Shown here: positions 1 to 7,689 of the stretch, in pieces | Layout of the letters: the number at the start of each line of letters is the position of its first letter | How positions within the stretch are numbered: the stretch's first letter is position 1 | Assembly (NCBI RefSeq): GCF_004123295.1 | Contig: NZ_SDMK01000004.1 | Coordinates: forward strand, 186,001 to 250,000 | Reading direction: 5' to 3' | Length of the DNA: 64,000 nucleotides | DNA from: Silvibacterium dinghuense | GTDB lineage: Bacteria > Acidobacteriota > Terriglobia > Terriglobales > Acidobacteriaceae | Translations under genes and position numbers: made by a program | Notes under the pieces: model-generated | The model's input: the letters and a program-made list of their open reading frames with translations, nothing else | The model's database searches: none | What the model was told of the DNA's origin: nothing

Positions 1-1
1 G

Positions 2-1273
2 ATGATTCCCATGGGCGTGGCCGATATGTGGGCGCAGGAAGCTCCGCCCCCGCCGCCGCCCGACCAGGCCACCGCCCAGCCCTACGATCAGGGTCCGCAG
101 CAGGGCACGCCGCCGCAGGCCTACAACGCGCTCAGCCCGGACCAGCTCGATCAGCTCGTCGCGCCGATTGCGCTCTATCCCGACGCACTTGTAGCCCAGA
201 TCCTTGCCGCGTCCACTTACCCCTCACAGGTCGTTGAGGCGGACCGCTTCGTCCAGACGCACCCCAACTATCCACCCGACCAGCTCGGCCAGATGGTCGA
301 CGGCATGAACTGGGATCCCAGCGTCAAGGCTCTGATTGCCTTCCCCTCGGTGCTCTCCAACCTGGATCGCAATCTCGACTGGACCAGCCAGCTGGGCAAT
401 GCCTACTACAACCAGCCGCAGGACGTGATGGCCTCCGTGCAGGCCATGCGCCAGCGCGCCTACCAGACCGGCAGCCTGCGCTCCAATGAGCAGATTGCGG
501 TCGAATACCAGCCGAGCGAGATCGTCATCGCCCCGGCGAACCCGGCTGTCGTCTACGTGCCCTACTACAACCCCTGGGTCGTCTATGGCGGACCTGTGGT
601 TGCATGGCCCGGCTACTACGTCGCCGCACCGCCGGTCGGCGTGGCCATCGGTGTCGGACTGGCCATCGGCTTCGGTATCGGCATCGCCATCGGCGGCTGG
701 AACCATTGGGGCTGGGGATGGCATAGCTGGGGCTGCGGATGGGGCGCGCACACCATCGTCTACCAGCGCAACGTCTACGTCTCCCGCAGCGTGACGGTCA
801 TCAACCACGGCTACTACGGCCACTTTGACCGTGCCCCGGGCGCCCGCGCCTACAACGCCAGCATGGCCTCCCGCGCAGCCGCCTTCCATGGCGGAGCGAA
901 CGGCTTCAATCGTGGCGGCGTGAACAACTTTAACCGTGGCGGAGCTACCGGTTTCAATCGCGGTGGTGCTGCCGACTTCAATCGCGGAGGAGCGGCCAGC
1001 AATTTCAATCGCGGCGGAGCCCAAAGCTTCAACCGTGGAAACACCGCTCAGGGCTTCAACCGCGGTGCAACCGGTGCCCAGAACTTTAACCGCGGCACGA
1101 CGGGCGCACAGAACTTCAATCGCGGAAACGCCGGTAGCGCGGCGCGTCCTGCTGGAAATGCGGCACGCCCGAGCGGCGGCGCACAGCGCCCGGCAGCCAG
1201 CGCATCGCATGCCGGTGGCGGCGGCCATCCTTCCGGCCATCCCTCCGGTGGCGGTCATCCTCACAACCGCTAA
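2..1273 (+). CDS. DUF3300 domain-containing protein, 5' end cut by window
   Basis: The reading frame is open from the window edge, so the first Met shown may not be the true start and a signal peptide is probably missing. Residues about 40-190 match the DUF3300 pattern: LSPDQLDQLVAPIALYPDAL, then a long stretch ending in VVYVPYYNP. Next comes a Gly/Ala/Ile-rich hydrophobic segment (about 210-235), a Trp/Gly/His-rich patch, and a low-complexity tail with about ten FNRGG/FNRGxT units followed by a Gly/His/Pro end. DUF3300 proteins are usually exported and have no established function. The FNRGG repeats are imperfect and look like a flexible surface tail. A strong hairpin terminator follows, so the gene ends its transcript here. 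Confidence 0.85.
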   Translation: MIPMGVADMWAQEAPPPPPPDQATAQPYDQGPQQGTPPQAYNALSPDQLDQLVAPIALYPDALVAQILAASTYPSQVVEADRFVQTHPNYPPDQLGQMVDGMNWDPSVKALIAFPSVLSNLDRNLDWTSQLGNAYYNQPQDVMASVQAMRQRAYQTGSLRSNEQIAVEYQPSEIVIAPANPAVVYVPYYNPWVVYGGPVVAWPGYYVAAPPVGVAIGVGLAIGFGIGIAIGGWNHWGWGWHSWGCGWGAHTIVYQRNVYVSRSVTVINHGYYGHFDRAPGARAYNASMASRAAAFHGGANGFNRGGVNNFNRGGATGFNRGGAADFNRGGAASNFNRGGAQSFNRGNTAQGFNRGATGAQNFNRGTTGAQNFNRGNAGSAARPAGNAARPSGGAQRPAASASHAGGGGHPSGHPSGGGHPHNR

Positions 1274-1290
1274 TCCAGCGGCTGCATAAC

Positions 1291-1324
1291 AAAAACGGCG
1301 GAGCCCCTTGGCTCCGCCGTTTTC
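1291..1324 (+). terminator. Rho-independent terminator after the DUF3300 gene
   Basis: A-run, perfect stem AACGGCGGAGCC/GGCTCCGCCGTT with a CCTT loop, then TTTTC. It lies 18 bp after the stop codon. Confidence 0.85.
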
Positions 1325-1523
1325 TTTGCCTGTGATCCCGCCCACTTTCTCTCTCTATTCGACACTTATTCGTCTTTTTTGCGCCTCTTTTGGCTCTTGA
1401 CCGTTTTATCTGTGAAGATAAACAAAGGGACCCCTCGTTCCATAACGAACAAGAGAGAAGGTGCGGACATTCCCGCGCCTCGGAGAAGGTTCCGCGCATC
1501 AAGTAGTGGTAAGAGGAGAGAGG

Positions 1524-2900
1524 ATGAACGCGACAGCGCAAGGAGCAGTACAGATCCCTGCCCTGCAACAGGGTCGGCGCCCACGCCTGCTGGTTTTGGG
1601 AGGCGGATTTGCCGGCACCCACGTGGCCAAGGAGGCCGCGCATTTGCCCATCGACATCACCATAGTCGATCGACGCAATCACTTTACATTCCAGCCGCTG
1701 CTCTATCAAGTAGCGCTGGCCATGCTTTCCCCGGCGAACATTGCCTCACCCATCCGCACCATTGTCAGCGGAAAGCAGAATGTTCAGGCCCTGATGGACG
1801 AGGCCACCGGCTTCGATCTCAACGCCCGCCGCGTGCAGATGAAGAGCGGTGCCGAGCTTGAATACGATTACCTGGTCGTCGCCACCGGCGCCACGCACTC
1901 CTACTTCGGCAACGACAGCTGGGCGCCCTATGCTCCCGGCCTCAAGACCATCGAGGACGCCATCGAGATCCGCCGCCGCGTCCTGCTGGCCTTCGAGCTG
2001 GCCGAGCGCCAGATGCTCGAAACCGGCTCCCATCCTCCTCTCAATTTCGTCGTCATCGGCGGCGGCCCCACCGGCGTGGAACTCGCCGGCGCCATCTCCG
2101 ACATCTCCAAGCTCTACATGAAGGAAGATTTCCGCCACATCGACCCGGCCAAGGCCCGCGTCATGCTGGTCGAAGGCGGTCCGCGCGTGCTTGCCGCCTA
2201 CCCGGAAGAGCTCTCCAAAAAGGCTGTCGAGCAGCTGAAGGATCTGGGCGTCGAAATCCACACCAAGATGCAGGTCACCGATGTGAAGCCCGGCTACGTC
2301 ATCGCCAACGGCGAGCGCATCGATGCCGTCGTCACCCTCTGGGCTGCCGGCGTGCAGGCTTCGCCGCTCGGCAAGCTGCTCGGCTTTGAAACCGACCGCC
2401 GCGGCTGCGTCATGGTCAACGGCACGCTCAATCCACCCGAGCACCCTGAAATCTTCATCTGCGGCGACCTTGCCCACGTAGAAATCAACGGCAAGCAGGT
2501 CCCCGGCGTCGCCCAGCCCGCCATGCAGATGGGCAACCACGTCGCCAAAATGATCGAAGAAGACCTGAAGGGCAAGACCCGCAGCGACTTCGTCTACTTC
2601 GACAAGGGCGACATGGCGACCATCGGCCGCATGGCTGCCATCGCCAACGTCAAGTGGCCTTTCAAGGCCAAGCTAAGCGGCTTCCCGGCCTGGATCACCT
2701 GGCTGCTCATCCACGTGATGTTCCTGGTCAACTTCCGCAGCCGCGTCTTCGTGTTCTGGGAGTGGATCTGGAACTACTTCACCTTCACTCACGGCGTACG
2801 CCTCATCACCGGCAGCCAGGAACTCCCCGGCTGGACCAACCAGAGCGATGCGCAACACGGCGCAGTTGAAGCCTCGAAGGAAAAAGCCAGCGTAGCGTAA
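1524..2900 (+). CDS. ndh: Type II NADH dehydrogenase (NAD(P)/FAD-dependent oxidoreductase)
   Basis: Single-subunit, non-proton-pumping NADH:quinone oxidoreductase at the inner face of the membrane (family knowledge). The FAD site LLVLGGGFAG lies at residues 22-31, and a second Rossmann motif (FVVIGGGPTGVELAG) sits mid-protein for NADH. FICGDLAHVE is the late FAD-binding aspartate region. A hydrophobic C-terminal part (WITWLLIHVMFLVNF) fits the membrane anchor of bacterial NDH-2. The ATG at 1524 is chosen because GAGGAGAGAGG lies just upstream; the frame is open 21 codons further but without a better start. The 458-residue length is normal. It is monocistronic, with a terminator behind it. Confidence 0.9.
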   Translation: MNATAQGAVQIPALQQGRRPRLLVLGGGFAGTHVAKEAAHLPIDITIVDRRNHFTFQPLLYQVALAMLSPANIASPIRTIVSGKQNVQALMDEATGFDLNARRVQMKSGAELEYDYLVVATGATHSYFGNDSWAPYAPGLKTIEDAIEIRRRVLLAFELAERQMLETGSHPPLNFVVIGGGPTGVELAGAISDISKLYMKEDFRHIDPAKARVMLVEGGPRVLAAYPEELSKKAVEQLKDLGVEIHTKMQVTDVKPGYVIANGERIDAVVTLWAAGVQASPLGKLLGFETDRRGCVMVNGTLNPPEHPEIFICGDLAHVEINGKQVPGVAQPAMQMGNHVAKMIEEDLKGKTRSDFVYFDKGDMATIGRMAAIANVKWPFKAKLSGFPAWITWLLIHVMFLVNFRSRVFVFWEWIWNYFTFTHGVRLITGSQELPGWTNQSDAQHGAVEASKEKASVA

Positions 2901-2928
2901 GCAGCGCCGTGCAGGATCACCACCCTCC

Positions 2929-2959
2929 AAAAGCCCTGCGCCACCAGCGCAGGGCTTTT
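2929..2959 (+). terminator. Rho-independent terminator after ndh
   Basis: AAAAGCCCTGCG / CGCAGGGCTTTT with a 7-base loop, 28 bp after the ndh stop codon. Confidence 0.85.
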
Positions 2960-2984
2960 CTTTCTTCTCAAATCCCAATAGATT

Positions 2985-3235
2985 GTCATCCCGACCGGAG
3001 CGACCATAGGGAGCGAAGTGGAGGAACCTGCAGTGTTCAAGCAGCACGAGGACGAGGGTGCCCCATCCAAGCTCCGCTTGGGTGGGAAGCGACGAACCCG
3101 GGTGCCCCATGTCTCGATTCTGAGACATGGGTTCACAGAACGCCGACGGTGGGGTTGGGGACTTGTCCGCACCGGCACAATCAAAGGTGCTCCGTCCAAG
3201 CTACGCCTGGGCGGGAACGCATGAGCTCGAGACAA
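2985..3235. repeat. Block of three dispersed repeat types
   Basis: No gene is seen between 2901 and 3315. The stretch holds a GTCATCCCGACCGGAG-type element (about 2986-3035), a CCCATCCAAGC/GCTTGGGTGGG palindrome (about 3060-3090), the CCATGTCTC/GAGACATGG palindrome (3101-3134) and a second copy of the CCAAGC type near 3190-3220. All recur elsewhere in the window. Confidence 0.8.
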
Positions 3236-3315
3236 AAGGCTGACCGTATTTACGACTGGCTGCTGACCGCATCATCCCCGCTCCAATAGACTGTTTCCAG
3301 CAAACGAGGTCCGCA

Positions 3316-4635
3316 GTGGAAGCCTACATCGAACGAGTCGTCGATCTCACCGATCCCAACGACAACCAGATCCTCAACCAGTCGGTCGAAGACGCGCGTG
3401 CTGCGATCCTCGCCAACGATGCAGAGCGCGTCCGCCGCATCTCGGGCTCTTTTGCGCTGCTCGCCCGCGACGGCAAGACCGTGCGCATGGCCCGCTCGCT
3501 CGACCGCCCCATGCGCTACTTCCTGGCCAAGCGCGCCGAGGGCCCCGCACTCATCGTCGCTCCGCGCATTGACGCCATCTATCAGCAGCTCGTCACCGAA
3601 GGCCTCGCCGACCAGTTCCATCCCGGCTATACGCGCATGGTGCCCGCGCACTACATCACCGAGCTGCAGCTCATCGGCTGCCCCGATCCCGACCCCACGT
3701 ATACGCGCTTCTTCACGCCCGTCTCGAACGCGCTCTCGACTGACACCAACGAGATTGGCCGCGCCTACATCGCAGCGCTCGCCGACGAAATCGCCGCGTG
3801 GCTTCAGTCCATCCCCGAGTCCCAACCCATCGGCGTCTGCTTCTCCGGTGGCATCGATTCGGGCTCGGTCTTCCTGGTTACTTACCATGTGATGCGCAAG
3901 CTCGGCATGAGCCCCGCGCGCCTCAAGGCCTTTACGCTCGATCTCGGCGACGGCCCCGATCTCCAACAGGCACGCGCATTCCTCGACTCGCTTGGCCTCG
4001 GCCTCTTTCTCGAAACCATCGAAGCCGACCCTGCATCGCTCCATGCCGAAGAGACCATCCGCATCACCGAGGACTACAAGGCGCTCGACGTGGAGTCGGC
4101 GACCATGGCGCTCGCGCTGCTCGGCGGCATCCGCAGGCGCTACCCCGAGTGGAAGTACCTGATCGACGGCGACGGCGGCGACGAGAACCTCAAGGACTAT
4201 CCCATCGAGGAGAATCCCGAGCTCACCATCCGCAGCGTCGTGCACAACCAGATGCTCTACCAGGAGGGCTGGGGCGTCGGTCGCATCAAACACTCGCTCA
4301 CCTACTCCGGCGGCCTCTCGCGCTCCTACACGCGCACCTACGCGCCCGCGCGTCACTACGGATTCGCCGGCTTCAGCCCTTATACGCGGCCCAATGTCAT
4401 CGCCGTGGCCGAGGCCGTGCCCTTCATCGCGATCACGAACTACAGCGTGCCGCGCCTCTACGAGCTCAAGGGCGAAATCGTCGCCGCCGGCGTCCGCGCT
4501 CTCACCGGCCTCGAGATGCCGGTCTACGAGAAGCGCCGCTTCCAGCACGGCGCGATCCCGAAGGAAGCCATGCGCCAACACCTGCCCCTGCGCGAAGCCG
4601 AGTACCGCCGCCGCTTTCTCTCGATCTACCAGTAA
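3316..4635 (+). CDS. Asparagine-synthase-like ATP-dependent amide ligase, without an N-terminal Cys
   Basis: Asparagine synthase-type adenylating domain with the PPi-loop motif SGGIDS at residues 177-182 and a later LIDGDGGDENL patch. The first ~150 residues (SGSFALLARDG...ARSLDRPMRYF) resemble the glutaminase (Ntn) half of AsnB, but the protein starts V/M-E-A-Y, so the Cys2 nucleophile of true AsnB is absent. It is more like beta-lactam-synthetase-type relatives, which lack glutaminase activity. The GTG at 3316 follows AACGAGG. The gene lies 4 bp before the radical SAM gene and upstream of the flavin oxidoreductase, so a shared transcript is likely. A role in making or tailoring a small amide-containing molecule is inference; the substrate is unknown. 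Confidence 0.75.
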   Translation: MEAYIERVVDLTDPNDNQILNQSVEDARAAILANDAERVRRISGSFALLARDGKTVRMARSLDRPMRYFLAKRAEGPALIVAPRIDAIYQQLVTEGLADQFHPGYTRMVPAHYITELQLIGCPDPDPTYTRFFTPVSNALSTDTNEIGRAYIAALADEIAAWLQSIPESQPIGVCFSGGIDSGSVFLVTYHVMRKLGMSPARLKAFTLDLGDGPDLQQARAFLDSLGLGLFLETIEADPASLHAEETIRITEDYKALDVESATMALALLGGIRRRYPEWKYLIDGDGGDENLKDYPIEENPELTIRSVVHNQMLYQEGWGVGRIKHSLTYSGGLSRSYTRTYAPARHYGFAGFSPYTRPNVIAVAEAVPFIAITNYSVPRLYELKGEIVAAGVRALTGLEMPVYEKRRFQHGAIPKEAMRQHLPLREAEYRRRFLSIYQ

Positions 4636-4639
4636 CGCC

Positions 4640-5926
4640 ATGGCCGAGCCGTCACATGACCGTGATTGTCATTCCGACCGAAGCGAGCCGAAGGCGAGCG
4701 CAGCGGAGGAACCTGCGGTTTCTAAACGGGTGCTCCATCCAAGCTCCGCTTGGGTGGGAGAAAGCGATCTCTCAGGCAGCACAGAGCACTATCCCGCATC
4801 CCCCACCGGCCGCGACCGCTGGATCATCGAACATCGCGCCGGCGTGCGCAACGACGACGGCATTCCCATCGCCGAGCATCGCGCCGCACTCTCGCCCTAC
4901 GAGCCCTACGGCTTCTTTCTCGAAGAGGAGCCGGCCGCCGGCGGCCACATCGCCCCATGTGTAACCATTCTGCTTACAAATAGAGAATGCCCGTGGCGCT
5001 GTGCCATGTGCGACCTCTGGCGCAACACCCTGACCACGACCGTGCCCACCGGAGCCATCCCCAGTCAGATCGACCACGCCCTCAATCACCTCCCACCTCT
5101 GTCATCCCGACCGGCCTTCCCCAACTTGTCATCCCGACCGGAGCAACGCGAAGTGGAGGGACCTGAGGTTGTCTCTGAAGCCGGCGAAGACACCTCGCAG
5201 CGGAATGAAGCTCTACACCCTACACCCTATCCCCCATACCCTGCCGTCATTAAGCTCTACAACGCCGGCTCCTTCTTCGATCCCCGCGCCATTCCGCCGG
5301 AAGATGACGAAGCGATTGCTGCACGTATGCAGCATTTCGAGCGCGTCATAGTCGAGTGCCATCCAGCACTGCTTGGAGAGCGCACGCTCCGATTCCGCGA
5401 CCTTATACCCGGCAAGCTCGAAGTCGCGATGGGCCTCGAAACCGTGCACCCTGAAGCGCTCGAAAAGCTGAACAAGCGCATGACGCTCGAGCAATTCCGC
5501 AGCGCATCCGACTGGCTCCGCAAGCACGACATCGACCTCCGCGTCTTCCTCCTCGTGCAGCCACCGTTCGTTCCACCAGCGGAGGCACTCGACTGGGCCT
5601 GCCGCTCCATCGACTTCGCCCACGACTGCGGCGCGACCGCGATCTCCCTGCTCACCACGCGCGGCGGCAACGGAGCCATGGAAGCCCTTGCCGCGACTGG
5701 CGACTTCATCTCACCCAGCCTCAACACCGTGGAGGCTGCATTCGAATACGGACTGAGCCAGCAACGCTCCAGGATATTTTTAGATACCTGGGACATTCCC
5801 ACACACTTAACCTGTGAATCATGCCGGGAAGCCCGCATCGCTCGCATAAAGACGATGAACCTCACCCAGCAGATTCAGCCGCGTGTGAGCCAGCACGAAC
5901 CCGGGTGCCCCACGTCTCGATTCTGA
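4640..5926 (+). CDS. Radical SAM protein with repeat-derived insertions
   Basis: The CxxxCxxC cluster motif CPWRCAMC (C117, C121, C124) binds the 4Fe-4S/SAM cofactor. IKLYNAGSFFDPRAIP and GLETVHPEALEKLNKRMT follow, as in the archaeosine-synthase-type (RaSEA/TIGR01210-like) Fe-S oxidoreductases; the actual substrate is unknown. The start is the first ATG after the upstream stop (4-bp gap). Residues about 9-41 (4666-4760), about 155-178 (5101-5172) and the last ~9 residues are translated copies of dispersed repeats, including the stop codon, which lies inside a palindrome. An alternative in-frame GTG at 4754 would skip the first repeat. The conserved part probably begins near GRDRWIIEHR. The core is intact, so the gene may still work. 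Confidence 0.75.
   Translation: MAEPSHDRDCHSDRSEPKASAAEEPAVSKRVLHPSSAWVGESDLSGSTEHYPASPTGRDRWIIEHRAGVRNDDGIPIAEHRAALSPYEPYGFFLEEEPAAGGHIAPCVTILLTNRECPWRCAMCDLWRNTLTTTVPTGAIPSQIDHALNHLPPLSSRPAFPNLSSRPEQREVEGPEVVSEAGEDTSQRNEALHPTPYPPYPAVIKLYNAGSFFDPRAIPPEDDEAIAARMQHFERVIVECHPALLGERTLRFRDLIPGKLEVAMGLETVHPEALEKLNKRMTLEQFRSASDWLRKHDIDLRVFLLVQPPFVPPAEALDWACRSIDFAHDCGATAISLLTTRGGNGAMEALAATGDFISPSLNTVEAAFEYGLSQQRSRIFLDTWDIPTHLTCESCREARIARIKTMNLTQQIQPRVSQHEPGCPTSRF
4666..4760 (+). repeat. GTCATYCCGACCG-type and CCAAGC-type repeats inside the radical SAM gene
   Basis: The DNA reads TGTCATTCCGACCGAAGCG..., GGAGGAACCTGCGGTT and then CCATCCAAGCTCCGCTTGGG. This matches intergenic copies near 3000-3090 and 62113-62215, but lies within the open frame. 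Confidence 0.75.
5101..5172 (+). repeat. Tandem GTCATCCCGACCGG repeat inside the radical SAM gene
   Basis: Two partial copies of the GTCATCCCGACCGG element, the second continuing into AGTGGAGGGACCTGAGGTT. The frame stays open through both. Confidence 0.75.
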
Positions 5927-5935
5927 GACGTGGGA
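5899..5935 (+). repeat. CCCACGTCTC/GAGACGTGGG palindrome carrying the radical SAM stop codon
   Basis: GGGTGCCCCACGTCTCGATT followed by CTGAGACGTGGG. Translated in this frame it ends ...GCPTSRF and the TGA of the loop is the stop codon. Confidence 0.85.
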
Positions 5936-5975
5936 AGGCGCGAGCGCTAAAACACAGGTGCCAGAAAGACCTCGA

Positions 5976-7577
5976 ATGACAGAACCACCCTCAAGCTCGA
6001 ATTACGACCTCGCCATCGCCGGCTCCGGCTTTGCCGGAAGCATCCTCGCCTCGATCGCCCGCCGCCTCGGCCTCTCCGTCGTGATTCTCGAGAAGGGCAG
6101 CCATCCGCGCGTCGTCATTGGAGAGAGCTCCACACCCCTCACCGCGCTACTGCTTGAAGAGCTTGCTGCAAAGTACGATCTCCCTACACTCGCCGCCTTC
6201 TCCAAGTGGGGCAGCTGGCGGCGCGAACACCCGGAGATCGCCTGCGGCCTCAAGCGCGGCTTCACCTTCCACCACCACACGCCAGCCCAGCCTGCATCCT
6301 CCGGCCGCGACTCGCAACTCCTGGTCGCCGCCAGCCCCAACGAATCCATCGGCGACGTGCACTGGTACCGCGCCGACTTCGATCACTTCCTGCTCAACGA
6401 AGCCGTCCGCCACGGCGCCGTCTACTACGATCTCGTCCATAGCCTCACACCCAGCTTCGACAGCGAAGGCGTCACGCTCACGGCCACGCGCCACGATGAT
6501 CCAGTCCACATCCGCGCAAAATTTCTCGTCGACGCCACCGGCCCGCGCGGTTTTCTCCATCGCGCGCTCTCGCTCGGCGAAAGCACACTCCCCGGCATGC
6601 CTGCCACCGAGGCGCTTTACAACCACTTCACATGTGCAGCAACGCTCGAGAGCGGAAACCACGCCCGCCTCAATGGCCAGCCGCCGCCCTACCCTATCGA
6701 TCAGGCAGCCGTGCATCATCTCTTTCCCGGTGGATGGGTGTGGGTGCTGCAATTCCACCACAGCATGAACGGCGGTGGCATCACCAGCGCCGGCGTCGCC
6801 TGCACGCAGGAAACCGCCGCACGCCTCAACCTGCGCGAAGGCCAGCCCGCATGGCAGCGCCTGCTCGAAGAGATTCCCGCACTGAAAGAACAATTCGCAC
6901 ACGCAAAGCCAGAGCGCGCCTTCACCCACATTCCGCAGTTGAGTTTTCGCAGCGCCGCCATCGTCGATCCGAACAAACAACCGCGCTGGGCGCTGCTGCC
7001 TTCAGCCGCGGGCTTCGTCGACCCACTGCTCTCGACCGGCTTCCCGCTCACGCTGCTCGGAGTCAGCCGTCTCGCGCAGCTCTTCTCTCAGCACGAGCCT
7101 GCAACATGGTCCTCGCCCGCTTTCGCGCAAGACCTGCGCACGTATGCCGAAGCCACCGACACCGAACTCCTCGCCGCGGCACACCTCATCGCCGCGCTCT
7201 ACGCCAACCTCGACGACTTCCCTGTCTTCGCCGCGCTCTCGCTGCTCTATTTCGCCGCGGTGAGTTATGCGGAAACCGCACGCCGCCTGGGCCGCGCCGA
7301 CCTCGCACCGAACTTCCTGCTCCACGATGCCCCAAACTTCGGCCCCGCAATGAAAGACCTCTGCGCCCGCGCACAGCAGCCGCGCACACTGCAGGAGTCA
7401 GCCGCACTCATCAAATCTATCTACAGAGTGATTGAGCCCATCGACGTAGCCGGGCTATGCGATACCACGCGACGCAACTGGTACCCGGTGGAAGCCGCGG
7501 ACCTCTACGCCAACGCGTACAAACTCGGCGTCACGCAGGAAGAGATCTCCGCACTCCTCAAGCGCTGCGGCTTTTAA
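5976..7577 (+). CDS. FAD-dependent oxidoreductase, flavin-dependent halogenase-like
   Basis: The N-terminal FAD motif LAIAGSGFAGSILA, the GESSTPLTALL segment, WYRADFDHFLLNEAV, an ATGPRGFLHRAL region and SAAGFVDPLLSTGFPLTLLG together match the tryptophan-halogenase / geranylgeranyl-reductase branch of flavoproteins. In known tryptophan halogenases a WxWxIP motif is diagnostic; here the matching site reads WVWVLQF, so halogenation cannot be assumed. The ATG at 5976 is used; a GTG at 5958 is an alternative and neither has a strong ribosome site. It follows the radical SAM gene by 49 bp, across its repeat, and completes the plus-strand triad. The substrate may be free or carrier-bound; this is not visible. 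Confidence 0.75.
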   Translation: MTEPPSSSNYDLAIAGSGFAGSILASIARRLGLSVVILEKGSHPRVVIGESSTPLTALLLEELAAKYDLPTLAAFSKWGSWRREHPEIACGLKRGFTFHHHTPAQPASSGRDSQLLVAASPNESIGDVHWYRADFDHFLLNEAVRHGAVYYDLVHSLTPSFDSEGVTLTATRHDDPVHIRAKFLVDATGPRGFLHRALSLGESTLPGMPATEALYNHFTCAATLESGNHARLNGQPPPYPIDQAAVHHLFPGGWVWVLQFHHSMNGGGITSAGVACTQETAARLNLREGQPAWQRLLEEIPALKEQFAHAKPERAFTHIPQLSFRSAAIVDPNKQPRWALLPSAAGFVDPLLSTGFPLTLLGVSRLAQLFSQHEPATWSSPAFAQDLRTYAEATDTELLAAAHLIAALYANLDDFPVFAALSLLYFAAVSYAETARRLGRADLAPNFLLHDAPNFGPAMKDLCARAQQPRTLQESAALIKSIYRVIEPIDVAGLCDTTRRNWYPVEAADLYANAYKLGVTQEEISALLKRCGF

Positions 7578-7590
7578 GACAACAAATCCG

Positions 7591-7689
7591 TGTGCCCCAC
7601 GTCTCGATTCCGAGACGTGGATTCGTAAAACTGCGAATCGCGACCAAAGGGAGCGGAGGCTGAAGGCGGAAGGCCTGGACGGCCAGTCC
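7591..7689. repeat. Palindrome plus 3'-end repeat between convergent operons
   Basis: A CCCACGTCTC/GAGACGTGG palindrome (7594-7621) is followed by GCGACCAAAGGGAGCGGAGG...GGCCTGGACGGCCAGTCC, which runs straight into the reverse-strand stop codon at 7690-7692. Confidence 0.85.

Noticed and set aside
880-1140. Regular short repeats that look like a CRISPR array or tandem DNA repeat
   Set aside because: They encode FNRGG units in frame with the DUF3300 protein and vary at codon level; no constant repeat and unique spacer pattern.
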